DNA of 64,000 bases. It comes from Niallia circulans (GTDB lineage: Bacteria > Bacillota > Bacilli > Bacillales > Cytobacillaceae). Shown piece after piece: positions 33,421 to 43,341 of the stretch (within the stretch, counting starts at the first letter, position 1; the number at the start of each line of letters is the position of its first letter). The stretch lies in assembly GCF_003726095.1 (NCBI RefSeq), contig NZ_CP026031.1, positions 3,348,001 through 3,412,000 of the forward strand, read 5' to 3'. The position numbers and the translations under genes are program-made. Under the pieces are notes generated by a model. The model ran no database searches. It worked only from the letters and a program-made list of their open reading frames with translations, and was not told where the DNA came from.

Positions 33421-35058
33421 TTAATTAGCTTGGTAACGGTCATGAGCTGCTTTTTCTACTTCTAAATATTGATCTTGCCCCATTTGTTTTACTTGCTCTA
33501 CATATTGATCCCATTCGCTAAAGTCTTTATCTCCTGCAATGAATGCAGCTTCTGTTTCATTGATAAATGTTTCTAAATCAGTTCCTGTAGCTAGCTTGAA
33601 TTTCAACTCATCATCCGTGTAGTTAAAACCATTCCAGATTTCTTTTGGAGCATCTGGCTGTACTTTATCTCCAACAGCTACAGAGCTTGGTAAAGCTTCT
33701 GATCCACCAAAATACTTTTCTTGTACATACCCAGGATAACTTCCTCCCATCCAGGTAACATACGGTGTTAGAGCTTGGTCAAAAGTTAATCCATCTGGGT
33801 TATTGGTAATTTTTTCAGTGAATTGAGGTTTCCCATCGCCATTTTTTTCATACGTTTCTCCTTCTACTCCCATAAATTGCAATGTTGCCCCTTCTTCCCC
33901 GAAGAAATAATCAATCCAACGAATAGTCGCTTGCGGATTCTTATTTTTATCTGTTATCGCAAATGCTCCAACATGTACAAGAGGTGATTTCACATGACTG
34001 TATAATGTATCACCATGAGGTCCCTTTAATCCGCCTAAACCAATGTAGTCTTTCTGATTAGTGAAGACTGTCTCTGGATTCGGAACGATCGCTGTTCCTA
34101 AAATTCCTTGCGAGCCTTTCGCATTCAATTTATTGTCATCCATCGTATAAATCTCTCCGTCAATCAGTCCTTCTTTATTCAATTTATGAATAAATTCGAG
34201 CACTTCTTTAAAACGGTCGTCTGTGCGGAAAAATCTTAATTCATTTGTTTCTGGATCCACATCGACAAATTTATGACCTAATCCTCTTGTGCCAACACCC
34301 CAAGAGCCTTTAATCGAGTCCATAATTTGGGCAATACTTGTCGCACTTAATGGAATCTCATCCTTTTTGCCATTTCCATTAAGATCTGTTTCCTTTACAG
34401 CCTTTAAATACTGATAAAATTCATCAATCGTTTTCGGCTCATCCATCCCTAATTTTTCTAACCATTCTCCTTTTATCCAAATTGGTTTACCAATAAGCAT
34501 CGGCAAAAATTCCGGGCTATAGTAAGAAGGGAGTGAATAAATATTTCCGTCCGGCATCGTTAAACCTTTCTTTATATCTGGATGCTTGTCCATGGCAGCC
34601 TTAATATTTGGTGCATATTCTTCAATCAAGTCATTTAGCGGCATAAAAATTCCTTGCTTGCCGTATTTATAGAGATCTGCTGATGGAATCCGCGAAGAAT
34701 AGAAGACATCTGGATACTCACCACTTGCAAGAGCAAGGTTTCGCTTCTCTGTTAGCGTTGCAAAAGGCACCTCATTAAAGGTCACATTCACGCCAGACTT
34801 TTCCTGATATGTTTTAAACACCAATGTTTCTTCATAGTCATCAAGATTCGGTTCATATTTTCCTGTGAAAAATGTTAAATCGATCGGTTCTTTGACAATT
34901 GGAAATCCTTCTTTATTCACATTGTCAACAGACTCTGTCGTCACTTTATTCTCCTTTTTATCAGAAGATGCGCTCTTTTGACACCCTGCTAGCAAGGAAG
35001 CACTCATTACTAAAGCTGTTGTCACCGTAATCAATTTCCTTCTTTTGAACTTAACCAT
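33421..35058 (-). CDS. Sugar ABC transporter substrate-binding lipoprotein (LplA-like)
   Basis: The 545-residue lipoprotein has a basic N-terminus, a hydrophobic segment and the lipobox LLAGC (Cys26). The long extracellular domain is of the family 1 extracellular solute-binding type used for oligosaccharides, with a DLNGNGKKDEIPLS calcium-binding-like segment near residue 210. It captures sugar for the two permeases encoded upstream. No ATPase gene lies in the cluster, so a shared ATPase of the MsmX type is presumably used, as is known for such Bacillus importers. Confidence 0.9.
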   Translation of the reverse strand: MVKFKRRKLITVTTALVMSASLLAGCQKSASSDKKENKVTTESVDNVNKEGFPIVKEPIDLTFFTGKYEPNLDDYEETLVFKTYQEKSGVNVTFNEVPFATLTEKRNLALASGEYPDVFYSSRIPSADLYKYGKQGIFMPLNDLIEEYAPNIKAAMDKHPDIKKGLTMPDGNIYSLPSYYSPEFLPMLIGKPIWIKGEWLEKLGMDEPKTIDEFYQYLKAVKETDLNGNGKKDEIPLSATSIAQIMDSIKGSWGVGTRGLGHKFVDVDPETNELRFFRTDDRFKEVLEFIHKLNKEGLIDGEIYTMDDNKLNAKGSQGILGTAIVPNPETVFTNQKDYIGLGGLKGPHGDTLYSHVKSPLVHVGAFAITDKNKNPQATIRWIDYFFGEEGATLQFMGVEGETYEKNGDGKPQFTEKITNNPDGLTFDQALTPYVTWMGGSYPGYVQEKYFGGSEALPSSVAVGDKVQPDAPKEIWNGFNYTDDELKFKLATGTDLETFINETEAAFIAGDKDFSEWDQYVEQVKQMGQDQYLEVEKAAHDRYQAN

Positions 35059-35074
35059 TTTTTCTCCTCCTCAT

Positions 35075-35959
35075 TTATCCCTTTATTGAACCAATCATGA
35101 CACCTTTTACAAAATATTTTTGCAGAAATGGATAAAGCACTAACATAGGCAAACTTGCTACAATAACTACTGCGTATTTAAGTCCTTCAATTTGCATTAA
35201 ATGCTCTGAAATGGCATTGTCACTTGCACTCGACATGCCAGACATATCCTCTTGAATCAGCATTTGTCTTAAATAAAGCTGCAATGGAAATTTGCTTTCA
35301 TCATTTAAATAAATAAGGGAATCAAAGTAGGCATTCCAGTGCCCCACTCCATAAAACAATGTCATTACGGCGATAATGGGCATTGATAACGGCATGACAA
35401 TCTTCAGCAGAAAGGATATATTTCCACATCCATCAATGGATGCTGCCTCATGCAGTTCATTTGGGATACTTTGAAAAAATGTCCTCATAATAATCACGTT
35501 ATAAACCGAAACGGCGCCAGGTAAAACAATTGCCCAAATTGTATCCAGCATTCCTAAATCCTTCACTAATAAGTAGGTAGGAATCATGCCCCCGCTGAAA
35601 AACATTGTAATCATAATAAAAACAGTAATCATATTTCGTCCGTAAAAATCTTTCCGTGATAAAGGGTAAGCAATCATAACGGAAAACAATAAATTAATAA
35701 ATGTTCCAAACACTGTGTAGATAATAGTATTTCGATAGCCGATTAAGATTTTTTCATTTTGAAATACCTTCACATACAAATCTACTGTCAGCTCTTTCGG
35801 GAATAGCCAAATATCCCCTAAAACCGTACGTGCTGGATTACTAAATGATGCACTTAACACGTAAATTAATGGATAAATCATTAGACAGGCAATTATTGCT
35901 AAAAGGGTATAATTTACCACCACAAACACTTTGTCTCGAACACTTTCTCTTTTTAACAT
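35075..35959 (-). CDS. Carbohydrate ABC transporter permease (LplC/YtcP-like)
   Basis: Inner-membrane permease, 294 residues, six predicted helices, with the conserved EAA loop HEAASIDGCGNISFLLKIVMPLSMPI that contacts the ATPase. It is 16 bp upstream of the binding-protein gene and 28 bp downstream of the partner permease. Confidence 0.91.
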   Translation of the reverse strand: MLKRESVRDKVFVVVNYTLLAIIACLMIYPLIYVLSASFSNPARTVLGDIWLFPKELTVDLYVKVFQNEKILIGYRNTIIYTVFGTFINLLFSVMIAYPLSRKDFYGRNMITVFIMITMFFSGGMIPTYLLVKDLGMLDTIWAIVLPGAVSVYNVIIMRTFFQSIPNELHEAASIDGCGNISFLLKIVMPLSMPIIAVMTLFYGVGHWNAYFDSLIYLNDESKFPLQLYLRQMLIQEDMSGMSSASDNAISEHLMQIEGLKYAVVIVASLPMLVLYPFLQKYFVKGVMIGSIKG

Positions 35960-35987
35960 GAAGGATTTTCCCTCCCAAACACTGTAC

Positions 35988-36962
35988 TTACCATAAGCTG
36001 ACCTTGTTTACCTTCCGAGCCGTATAATTCACCAGTAATAAAATAATCAAATTAACAAAGGATTCAAATAAACCAATTGCCGTAGAGTAGCTATAATCAG
36101 CTCCCAATATACCTGTCCGATAAATATGGGTCGAGATTACGTCTGATGCACTCATATTTAAAGAGTTCTGCATTAAAAAGACCTTTTCAAATCCTACACC
36201 AAGAATGCTACCGCATTGTAAAATCAACATAATGATGATAGTTGGCTTGATGCTCGGAAGATTGATATGCCATATCCGCTGCAATCTGCTTGCGCCATCT
36301 ATTTTGGCTGCCTCTTGTAATTGTGGATCAATCGCTGACAGAGCTGCCAAATAAATGATCGAACTCCACCCCATATTCTGCCAAACTCCAGAAAATACAA
36401 AGATTGTTTTAAACCATGCAGGTTCTGCCATAAAGTAAATTGGCTCTCCACCTAAAATGACGATTAGCTGGTTGATAATGCCTGTTTGTGGAGATAAGAA
36501 TAAATAAAGAATTCCTACTACTACCACGACAGACAAAAAATGGGGCGCGTATGTAATTGTCTGGATAAAAGATTTAAAGTACTTATTCTTTACTTCATTA
36601 ATCATGAGGGCAAGAATAATCGGAATTGGAAATCCTACCGCTAATTCATATAAACCAATTAATAGCGTGTTCGAGAGTAATCGTTCAAAATAAAAACTCT
36701 GAAAAAAACGCTCAAAGTGTTCCAATCCAACCCATGGACTATTGAAAATACCATCGACTGCAATAAAATCCTTAAACGCAATTTGCAAACCATACATTGG
36801 GATGTATTTAAAAATAATAAAGTATGCAATAATCGGAATTATCAATAAATAAAGATCCCAATTTTTTCTTATTTTCCTTACTATTTTCTTTTTCTCGCTT
36901 TTCCTTGCTATCTTCATCTGTGCTGCTTTTTCTATAGCGGACGAGCTATCCACACCCCTCAC
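35988..36962 (-). CDS. Carbohydrate ABC transporter permease (LplB-like)
   Basis: Partner permease, 324 residues, six helices after a highly basic N-terminal tail of about 35 residues, with the EAA loop QEAAKIDGASRLQRIWHINLPSIKP. The first codon is a GTG; another GTG three codons on and an ATG at 36917 are alternatives, so the exact start is uncertain. It follows melA by 49 bp in the same direction. Confidence 0.9.
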   Translation of the reverse strand: MRGVDSSSAIEKAAQMKIARKSEKKKIVRKIRKNWDLYLLIIPIIAYFIIFKYIPMYGLQIAFKDFIAVDGIFNSPWVGLEHFERFFQSFYFERLLSNTLLIGLYELAVGFPIPIILALMINEVKNKYFKSFIQTITYAPHFLSVVVVVGILYLFLSPQTGIINQLIVILGGEPIYFMAEPAWFKTIFVFSGVWQNMGWSSIIYLAALSAIDPQLQEAAKIDGASRLQRIWHINLPSIKPTIIIMLILQCGSILGVGFEKVFLMQNSLNMSASDVISTHIYRTGILGADYSYSTAIGLFESFVNLIILLLVNYTARKVNKVSLW

Positions 36963-37011
36963 CTACCTTCCATCTTTCAGCTTGATTAAGCGCATTTTGT
37001 AAACAGCTATT

Positions 37012-38313
37012 TTAAGAATAAGCAGGCAGCCAATCACCATGTGCTTCAATTAATTCATCACATAATTGTACGATTTCATCAATGGACAGTTCAGAAGCTG
37101 TATGGGGATCTAACAATGCAGCCTGGTAGATATACTCTTTCTTTTTCGTGATGGCAGCTTCGATTGTTAGTAGTTGTGTATTAATATTTGTGCGATTTAG
37201 TGCAGCTAATTGCTCTGGCAGATCTCCTACATAGGTCGGGAGAATCCCGCTTGCATCCACCAAACAAGGAACCTCTACACATGCCTTTTCTGGCAAGTTA
37301 CTAATCAATCTACCTGTATTCAGCACATTTCCGCCTATTTTAATAGAGTTGTCTGTTTCCATTGCTTCGATGATGTAGGAACCATATTCATGGGTGCGTT
37401 TATGAGTGACATGTTTATTTCCAACTAACTCCGCTTTTCGTTTTTCCCATCCTTCTATTTGTTTTTCACAGCGGCGTAAATACTCATCTAGCGGGATATG
37501 GTAATAGTCTATTAGTTCAGGATAATTCTTCTTTATAAAGTATGGATGATATTCGGCGTTATGTTCCGATGACTCCGTAACGTAATAGCCAAATCGCTCC
37601 ATCAATTCAAAACGTACCTTATCCGAATGAAGGACCTTCTGCTTCTCCCTTGCCCTTTCTTTAATTTCTGGATATAAATCTTTGCCGTGCTGTGTTATTT
37701 CAAGCAACCAAGCCATATGATTTATCCCCGCAATCTTCCATTGGACATTCTCCTTAGCCATTCCCAATGCATCTAATAAACGATCGGCACATACCTGCAC
37801 ACTATGACACAATCCAACGGTTTTAATAGCGGTGTTCCTTAACATCGCCCCTGTTAACACAGCCATAGGATTCGTATAGTTCAACAGCCAAGCGTCAGGG
37901 CACACCTCCTCCATATCATTTGCAAACTCAAACATAACTGGTACAGTTCTTAAGCTGCGAAAGATGCCTCCTATTCCAACCGTATCTCCAATCGTTTGCC
38001 GCAGTCCATATTTCTTCGGAATATCAAAATCAATAACTGTGCTTGGCCGATATCCCCCTACTTGAATGGCATTAATAACATACTTAGCTCCTCTTAAAGC
38101 TTCTTTTCTATCTGTGTATAAATGTATCGCTATATTTGCATCTAAATTTTCCTTTAATTGATGCAACATCATAAATGAATCATTCAATCTCTCTAAATCA
38201 ATATCAAAGAGTGCAAACTCAAATCCCTGCAATGCCTCTACCTGCATACAATCTCCTAGTAGATTTTTGGCGAATATCGTACTCCCTGCTCCTAAAAAAG
38301 TGATTTTCGACAT
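37012..38313 (-). CDS. melA: Family 4 glycoside hydrolase, alpha-galactosidase
   Basis: NAD- and metal-dependent hydrolase of the GH4 family, 433 residues, the length of Bacillus MelA. It starts with the dinucleotide-binding ITFLGAGSTIFA; the subfamily motif is CHSV (169-172), the form known for alpha-galactosidases, followed by GINHMAW with metal-binding His199. It presumably cleaves the oligosaccharide imported by the downstream transporter in the cytoplasm. The ATG follows an AGGAGGAAGAT ribosome site. LplD-type galacturonidase was considered because the transporter is Lpl-like, but the motif favours MelA. Confidence 0.88.
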   Translation of the reverse strand: MSKITFLGAGSTIFAKNLLGDCMQVEALQGFEFALFDIDLERLNDSFMMLHQLKENLDANIAIHLYTDRKEALRGAKYVINAIQVGGYRPSTVIDFDIPKKYGLRQTIGDTVGIGGIFRSLRTVPVMFEFANDMEEVCPDAWLLNYTNPMAVLTGAMLRNTAIKTVGLCHSVQVCADRLLDALGMAKENVQWKIAGINHMAWLLEITQHGKDLYPEIKERAREKQKVLHSDKVRFELMERFGYYVTESSEHNAEYHPYFIKKNYPELIDYYHIPLDEYLRRCEKQIEGWEKRKAELVGNKHVTHKRTHEYGSYIIEAMETDNSIKIGGNVLNTGRLISNLPEKACVEVPCLVDASGILPTYVGDLPEQLAALNRTNINTQLLTIEAAITKKKEYIYQAALLDPHTASELSIDEIVQLCDELIEAHGDWLPAYS

Positions 38314-38476
38314 ATCTTCCTCCTTATTTCGTTAGTGCTAAAGGGAAATAGTACAAATCTTGCTATACAAAAAATTTACAAATTATCCACTTTTCAGACA
38401 ACATTCCCTTGTTATACTCATCTTAAAATGCGACAGAAAGACTTACAATGGTAAGATATTTTGAAAGGGTGGTAAA

Positions 38477-39388
38477 ATGTTGCTGTCAAATAATCCATTA
38501 ACTACTTATCGCACTTACTTTTTTCGTTTTCCTGAAAAGCAACAACAACGAATAGCAGGTATTTATACGTTAGGATGGGAGAAAAGGAATAGTGCTTCCT
38601 ATTATTGGGATGGGCTTAAACGATCAGAGAAGGGGAAGATTATTTTTCAATATACATTGCAAGGAGAAGGAGAAATCATCATTCAAGATCAGAAAGTTCG
38701 CTTAAAGCCCGGATACGCTTTTTTCGTCAATATCCCTAGTGATCATACCTATTATCTTCCAAAGGATAGTCAAGAGTGGGAGTTTATTCATATCACTTTA
38801 TATGGGGAAGAAGTGTGGAGAAGCTATCATGAAATAGTGAAAGAGCATGGAAATATTCTTCGTTTGGACGATAACGCCTATCCAAATCAGCTTATTTTTA
38901 AGCTTTTTGATAAAGCGGTTCATGAAGAAATTAAAGATGCCTTTGAATCTTCTTCCCTTGCCTATACATTCATCATGGAGCTTAAACGCTATCTAATGCA
39001 TACAAGCCATTCCAATAAAACCATACCAGAATCGATATCCAATGCCGTGCGCTACATTCAACATAATTATGCAAATCCAATCATTTTAGATGATATTGTC
39101 GAAGCATCCGGACTTAGCAAATATCATTTTTCCAGACTTTTTCAGTCCATTATGCAAATCACCCCTATGAATTTCCTAACAAGAATCCGGTTAAATAAAG
39201 CCATTGAATTAATGAAACAACAGGACTTAACCATTGAAGAAATTGCCTTACGAGTCGGTTACTCCAATGGAAACTATTTCACCAAGGTGTTCCGCTCCAT
39301 CATCGGCGTGTCTCCTGGAAAGTATCGAAACAGCGAGAATTTCGTGCCCTTTGATGAGGTTATTGGACCGAGTTCTCTTTTTCATTAA
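38477..39388 (+). CDS. AraC-family regulator with cupin sensor domain
   Basis: The 303-residue protein has an N-terminal cupin-like sugar-sensing domain (residues 40-120, including LKPGYAFFVNIPSDHTYYLP) and a C-terminal double helix-turn-helix (residues 190-290: LDDIVEASGLSKYHFSRLFQ and TIEEIALRVGYSNGNYFTKVFR). It is divergent from melA across a 163-bp promoter region, so it is the probable activator of the melA-transporter operon. Confidence 0.9.
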   Translation: MLLSNNPLTTYRTYFFRFPEKQQQRIAGIYTLGWEKRNSASYYWDGLKRSEKGKIIFQYTLQGEGEIIIQDQKVRLKPGYAFFVNIPSDHTYYLPKDSQEWEFIHITLYGEEVWRSYHEIVKEHGNILRLDDNAYPNQLIFKLFDKAVHEEIKDAFESSSLAYTFIMELKRYLMHTSHSNKTIPESISNAVRYIQHNYANPIILDDIVEASGLSKYHFSRLFQSIMQITPMNFLTRIRLNKAIELMKQQDLTIEEIALRVGYSNGNYFTKVFRSIIGVSPGKYRNSENFVPFDEVIGPSSLFH

Positions 39389-39519
39389 GGTAATGTGGAA
39401 ATAACAGACGTTATTTTTTAATATTTTATTTAGGCTAAAGAACAGCTCTAGTGTCTTATCAGACAGAGAGCTGTCCTCTTCTTTAATAATTCTAATCTAT
39501 TTTCAACTGCCTAAATATA

Positions 39520-40476
39520 TCAGTCATTATTTATAGAAGTGGAATTTTCATTCGTTGAAAGTTGAGTTTTCAATGTTTCTGATAATTCCGCTCTAGTTTC
39601 TTCTGTTACCGTATAATACCAGATGCCATCTATTTTCTCCCCTTTCCCTTCCATTTCTAATTCTTCTATTGTTTGGATTGCTGGTTTATAGGCTCTCTGT
39701 GCATCCAATATTTGATCAAACGTTAAGTTTGTCTTCACATTGTTCTCTAGTACTTTCAGTAATTTAGGATAGCTTGTTATCGAGGATATCTTTGTTCCTT
39801 CATCAATAACTTGATTTAGTACCTCTCGTTGCCTCTGCTGCCGACCAAAATCTCCTCGTGGATCCTCTTTCCGCATTCGAACATACTTAAGCGCTTCTTT
39901 TCCATTCAAATGTTGTTTTCCCTTTGATAAATGCACACCTTCAAGTGTAAAGTCAAACGGATTATTAACTGTAACACCGCCGACCGTATCCACTATATCT
40001 TTAAATCCCTCCATATTCACCTTAATATAATAGTCTATAGGGACATTTAAAAACTGCTCAACTGTTTTGACAGAACCCTCTACTCCACCGTACACATAAG
40101 CTGCATTTATTTTAGTATAGCGATTTTTCAATGTGTTAAAAACTCTTGTGTCGCGTGGAATACTCACAATTGTTGTCTTTTTTTTGTCTGGATTAACCGC
40201 TACTAATAACATGGTATCAGAACGCCCGATATCATTTGGACGTTCATCAACGCCTAATAATAAAAATGTTCTTGGTTTACGATCTTTTATACTGACGTCC
40301 TCCCCCTGTTGCAGACTATCTTTTTGCAAAGGCTCATACATGTTATCAACTGATTTATCTACCTTTTGATAAATGGCATAACTGACTGTGCCACCCATAA
40401 TTAATAAAAACCCTACAACAAATAAAACAATCCTTTTTAAGTTTATCTTTCTTTGTTTGATTAAATTTCCCATCAT
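39520..40476 (-). CDS. LytR-CpsA-Psr (LCP) family protein
   Basis: Enzymes of this family attach wall teichoic acids or capsular polymers to peptidoglycan. The 318-residue protein has a cytoplasmic basic N-terminus, one transmembrane helix (residues 15-35) and an extracellular LCP domain with LLLGVDERPNDIGRSDTMLL, VSIPRDTRV, NAAYVYGG and VRMRKEDPRGDFGRQQRQ, covering the conserved Arg and Asp residues. It lies downstream of two SGNH-domain genes linked to surface-polymer modification. It could attach one of the two polysaccharides encoded here. Confidence 0.92.
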   Translation of the reverse strand: MMGNLIKQRKINLKRIVLFVVGFLLIMGGTVSYAIYQKVDKSVDNMYEPLQKDSLQQGEDVSIKDRKPRTFLLLGVDERPNDIGRSDTMLLVAVNPDKKKTTIVSIPRDTRVFNTLKNRYTKINAAYVYGGVEGSVKTVEQFLNVPIDYYIKVNMEGFKDIVDTVGGVTVNNPFDFTLEGVHLSKGKQHLNGKEALKYVRMRKEDPRGDFGRQQRQREVLNQVIDEGTKISSITSYPKLLKVLENNVKTNLTFDQILDAQRAYKPAIQTIEELEMEGKGEKIDGIWYYTVTEETRAELSETLKTQLSTNENSTSINND

Positions 40477-40535
40477 ACATCTCTTTCCTTATCAATATTT
40501 TCTGTACTATTTTACGTTCTCTTAACCCTTAATTT

Positions 40536-41234
40536 TCACTTTCCTGCCTTCAGTGCATCTACAATTAAATTCGCATAATATTCTGCACCTTCAGGCTTCA
40601 AATGTACACCATCTGGCCCAAAGTACGCCTCTTTTCCCTGACTAGCGCTATACCAATCTATTACAGTAACATTTTTATATCCTTTGGCAACTTCTTGTAA
40701 ATCCGAATTCACCTTATCTTGCCAGTCTTTAGGAACTCTAGTATTGACTAGATATATATGCTTTAAACCATTAAGGGAGCCTAGTAGATCATGAAGGATT
40801 TCTTGAGAAAAAGGTCCATTTGTTCCCAACTCAATAACCATTTCCTCTCTTAGTTTCCCCTGAGCTTTTAGTTGATCTATTACTTCGTTCGCTTGATTCA
40901 TTTGTCGACTTACTTTTCCATCAATTACAATGCCTGGCAACATCTTTTCCAGGTAAGGAGCAGCACCTACTATAACGGAGTCTCCAATAATCGTTATCTT
41001 CTTTCCATTTATGCTTGCTTCTTGGCTTAAAGAAACATTCTCCTTTTTTTCTGAAGGCGATTTATCTTCCTGTCTACTCTCATTTGTTGCAACATTAGAT
41101 TCTTTCGCTTTATCAATTTGAACATCTAATTCTTCATTTTGCATATCAATTGATTCTTCCTTGCTCTGTTGATTATAGAAAATAACAAGTCCTATACACA
41201 CAATAAGTAGTATTCCTGCAAATATTTTATTCAT
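40536..41234 (-). CDS. Membrane-anchored SGNH hydrolase
   Basis: The 232-residue protein has an N-terminal anchor (residues 4-20), a charged spacer and an SGNH domain: ITIIGDSVIVGAAPYL (block I Ser), ELGTNGP (block III) and GPDGVHLKPEGAEYYA (block V Asp and His). The domain is strongly similar to the C-terminal domain of the upstream acyltransferase (41275-43062), so one arose from the other. Likely role: O-acyl transfer or esterase activity on a cell-wall polymer outside the cell. Confidence 0.88.
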   Translation of the reverse strand: MNKIFAGILLIVCIGLVIFYNQQSKEESIDMQNEELDVQIDKAKESNVATNESRQEDKSPSEKKENVSLSQEASINGKKITIIGDSVIVGAAPYLEKMLPGIVIDGKVSRQMNQANEVIDQLKAQGKLREEMVIELGTNGPFSQEILHDLLGSLNGLKHIYLVNTRVPKDWQDKVNSDLQEVAKGYKNVTVIDWYSASQGKEAYFGPDGVHLKPEGAEYYANLIVDALKAGK

Positions 41235-41274
41235 GTTTAAATTCCTCCTCTTTCTTATCTAACTACCATTCTTT

Positions 41275-43062
41275 CTATTGTTCTTTTATTCTATTTGCAA
41301 TAATGGATGCATAAATCTTCGCTCCTGTTGCACTTAAATGCACTCCATCTTCATAAAAGTAATCCTCTTTCCCTTCACTTGCTGAATACCAATCAATAAG
41401 TGTTGTGTTAGCAAATTCATTAGCGATCTCTGTAATATTCCTATTTACAATATCTTGCCAATCTCTTGGAACACGAGTGTTTACAATAAAAACTCGTTTC
41501 TTATCCTGAAGGGATTCTAATACATTACGTAATTGATTAGAATGAAAGGATCCATTTGTCCCAAGTTCAATCACAACTGTTTCTCCTAATTTTCCTTCTA
41601 GTTGTAGGTTATCGATTACGTGTTGCGCTTGTACCATTTGCCTACCTACTTTGCCATCAATCACTATTCCAGGAATCATTTCTTTTAAATAAGGAGCAGC
41701 ATCAAGAATAACAGAATCTCCAATCACTGTAATTCTTTTTCCTGCTTGCTTATTGCCCTCATCTATCTTTTCTGTCTTTTTATTGGCATCGCCGTTTTCT
41801 TGGATTTGTCCCATTATCACCTCTGCAGCTAATGGTTTCTTTTCAAAAAACGTAAGATACCCTTTAAAAATAATAAGAAAAAAGACTATCAATAAAATCG
41901 TTCCCAAATAAATCCGACGAAGAATAGATTTGTGTAATAAACTACTACGCTCCATTTTCTTAAACGTCCCTCGTCTAAAAGGCTCTTCGATATATTTATA
42001 CGATATAGCAGCTAAAATAAAGCTAAGAGCTACCTGAACCGTTATATGGAAAATACTCGTATGCTCTATATTTGATGTACTGGATAAAATAATGACTGGA
42101 AAGTGCCATAAATATAGACTATATGACCGAACCCCAATCCAGCGTAGCGGCTTCCACGACAGCCACTTCCCGATGGAACTTGCTGGATGTGCCAATGCTG
42201 CAATTAAAATGGTCGTCACCACACTTAGGAGTACAAATCCTCCTCGATATAAGAAAATATCATATTTATTCCAGTTAACGATCATTAAAATGATTAATAA
42301 CAAACAAGTACCACCTGCAAAGTCTAATAAATACCGAGCTTGTTTTGACACTTGATAACTCAACTTTTGACTTGGCCAAACAAAGGCTAAACTCACTCCT
42401 ATGAGTAGACCGAAAGCTCTCGTATCTGTCCCATAATAAACCCTACTAGGATCAGTACCAGGTACATAAACCCAAGCCATCCACAGTGCTGATAATATAG
42501 CGGCGAATAAAACCCAAATAGTCAGCTTTGATCTGTCTTTCCCTTTTTTTAATCCAACCATCAAAATAACTGGCCATATCAAGTAAAATTGCTCTTCAAT
42601 AGAAAGGGACCATAGATGGCCAATTGGAGAAGGCGGACCAAAATTCTCAAAATAAGAGACCTTATGAAAAATTAACCACCAATTATTCACATAAAAGATA
42701 GAAGAAAAGAAAGCCCCCTTCAGTGATTGCAGCCTTTCAAAATCAAAAATTAAAAGCCATATACTTACACAAAAAAGCATCCAAATCACCGCTGGAATAA
42801 GCCTTTTTACTCTTCGTTTCCAAAAATGCAACAAGTTAAAGCTATCTTGTCTCTGCCACTCTGTTATAATCTGATCTGTAATGAGATAGCCCGAAATCAC
42901 AAAAAATATTCCAACTCCTAGCAGACCGCCTTGGAAATATTTGATATTTAGATGATATGCAATAACCGCAAGGACAGATATCGCTCTTAGACCATCTAAA
43001 CCTGACATATATCGTCTACTTCTATGATATTTCGAAAAATGTTTCGTGTTGTTATGACTCAT
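41275..43062 (-). CDS. Acyltransferase-3 / SGNH fusion (OatA-like surface acetyltransferase)
   Basis: This two-domain protein has about ten transmembrane helices of the acyltransferase-3 family (GLDGLRAISVLAVIAYHL at the start, with the conserved His; SIEEQFYLIWPV mid-domain) joined to a C-terminal extracellular SGNH domain (VIGDSVILDAAPYL, ELGTNGSF, EDGVHLSATGAK). OatA-type enzymes move acetyl groups from inside to outside and transfer them to peptidoglycan or polysaccharide. The ATG at 43062 gives the normal family N-terminus, but a GTG at 43140 with AAGGGG is also possible and would add 26 residues. The standalone SGNH gene follows 41 bp downstream. Confidence 0.88.
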   Translation of the reverse strand: MSHNNTKHFSKYHRSRRYMSGLDGLRAISVLAVIAYHLNIKYFQGGLLGVGIFFVISGYLITDQIITEWQRQDSFNLLHFWKRRVKRLIPAVIWMLFCVSIWLLIFDFERLQSLKGAFFSSIFYVNNWWLIFHKVSYFENFGPPSPIGHLWSLSIEEQFYLIWPVILMVGLKKGKDRSKLTIWVLFAAILSALWMAWVYVPGTDPSRVYYGTDTRAFGLLIGVSLAFVWPSQKLSYQVSKQARYLLDFAGGTCLLLIILMIVNWNKYDIFLYRGGFVLLSVVTTILIAALAHPASSIGKWLSWKPLRWIGVRSYSLYLWHFPVIILSSTSNIEHTSIFHITVQVALSFILAAISYKYIEEPFRRGTFKKMERSSLLHKSILRRIYLGTILLIVFFLIIFKGYLTFFEKKPLAAEVIMGQIQENGDANKKTEKIDEGNKQAGKRITVIGDSVILDAAPYLKEMIPGIVIDGKVGRQMVQAQHVIDNLQLEGKLGETVVIELGTNGSFHSNQLRNVLESLQDKKRVFIVNTRVPRDWQDIVNRNITEIANEFANTTLIDWYSASEGKEDYFYEDGVHLSATGAKIYASIIANRIKEQ

Positions 43063-43290
43063 TGTATTCAAATCCTTACTTTTGATTATTAAAAAAGATA
43101 AAAGTAACCCAGAGATATTAATATTCTTGAAAGAAATCACTTTGTATCCCCTTCTCTTTCTCTTACTTTTTTAATATAAAACAAAAATGCGACCAAAGTT
43201 CGGACGACTTGTAAACAAAATGTCACAAATAAATTATCTAAATATTAATAATTATTCTACTATCGTTTTTTATTTTGATTTCATCAAAAA

Positions 43291-43327
43291 AAGTTAGACA
43301 ATCTTTTAAAAAAAGACTACCTAACTT
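43291..43327 (-). terminator. Intrinsic terminator after the lipoprotein gene
   Basis: On the minus strand AAGTTAGG-TAGTCTTT pairs imperfectly with AAAGATTG-TCTAACTT and is followed by a T-run. It lies 15 bp past the stop codon of the 43342 gene. Confidence 0.75.
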
Positions 43328-43341
43328 CTTAATCAAATTAT

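Noticed and set aside
39434..39440. Single AAAGAAC half-site near the AraC gene end
   Set aside because: No inverted partner, and it lies in a terminator-like hairpin; not counted as a SinR-like box.
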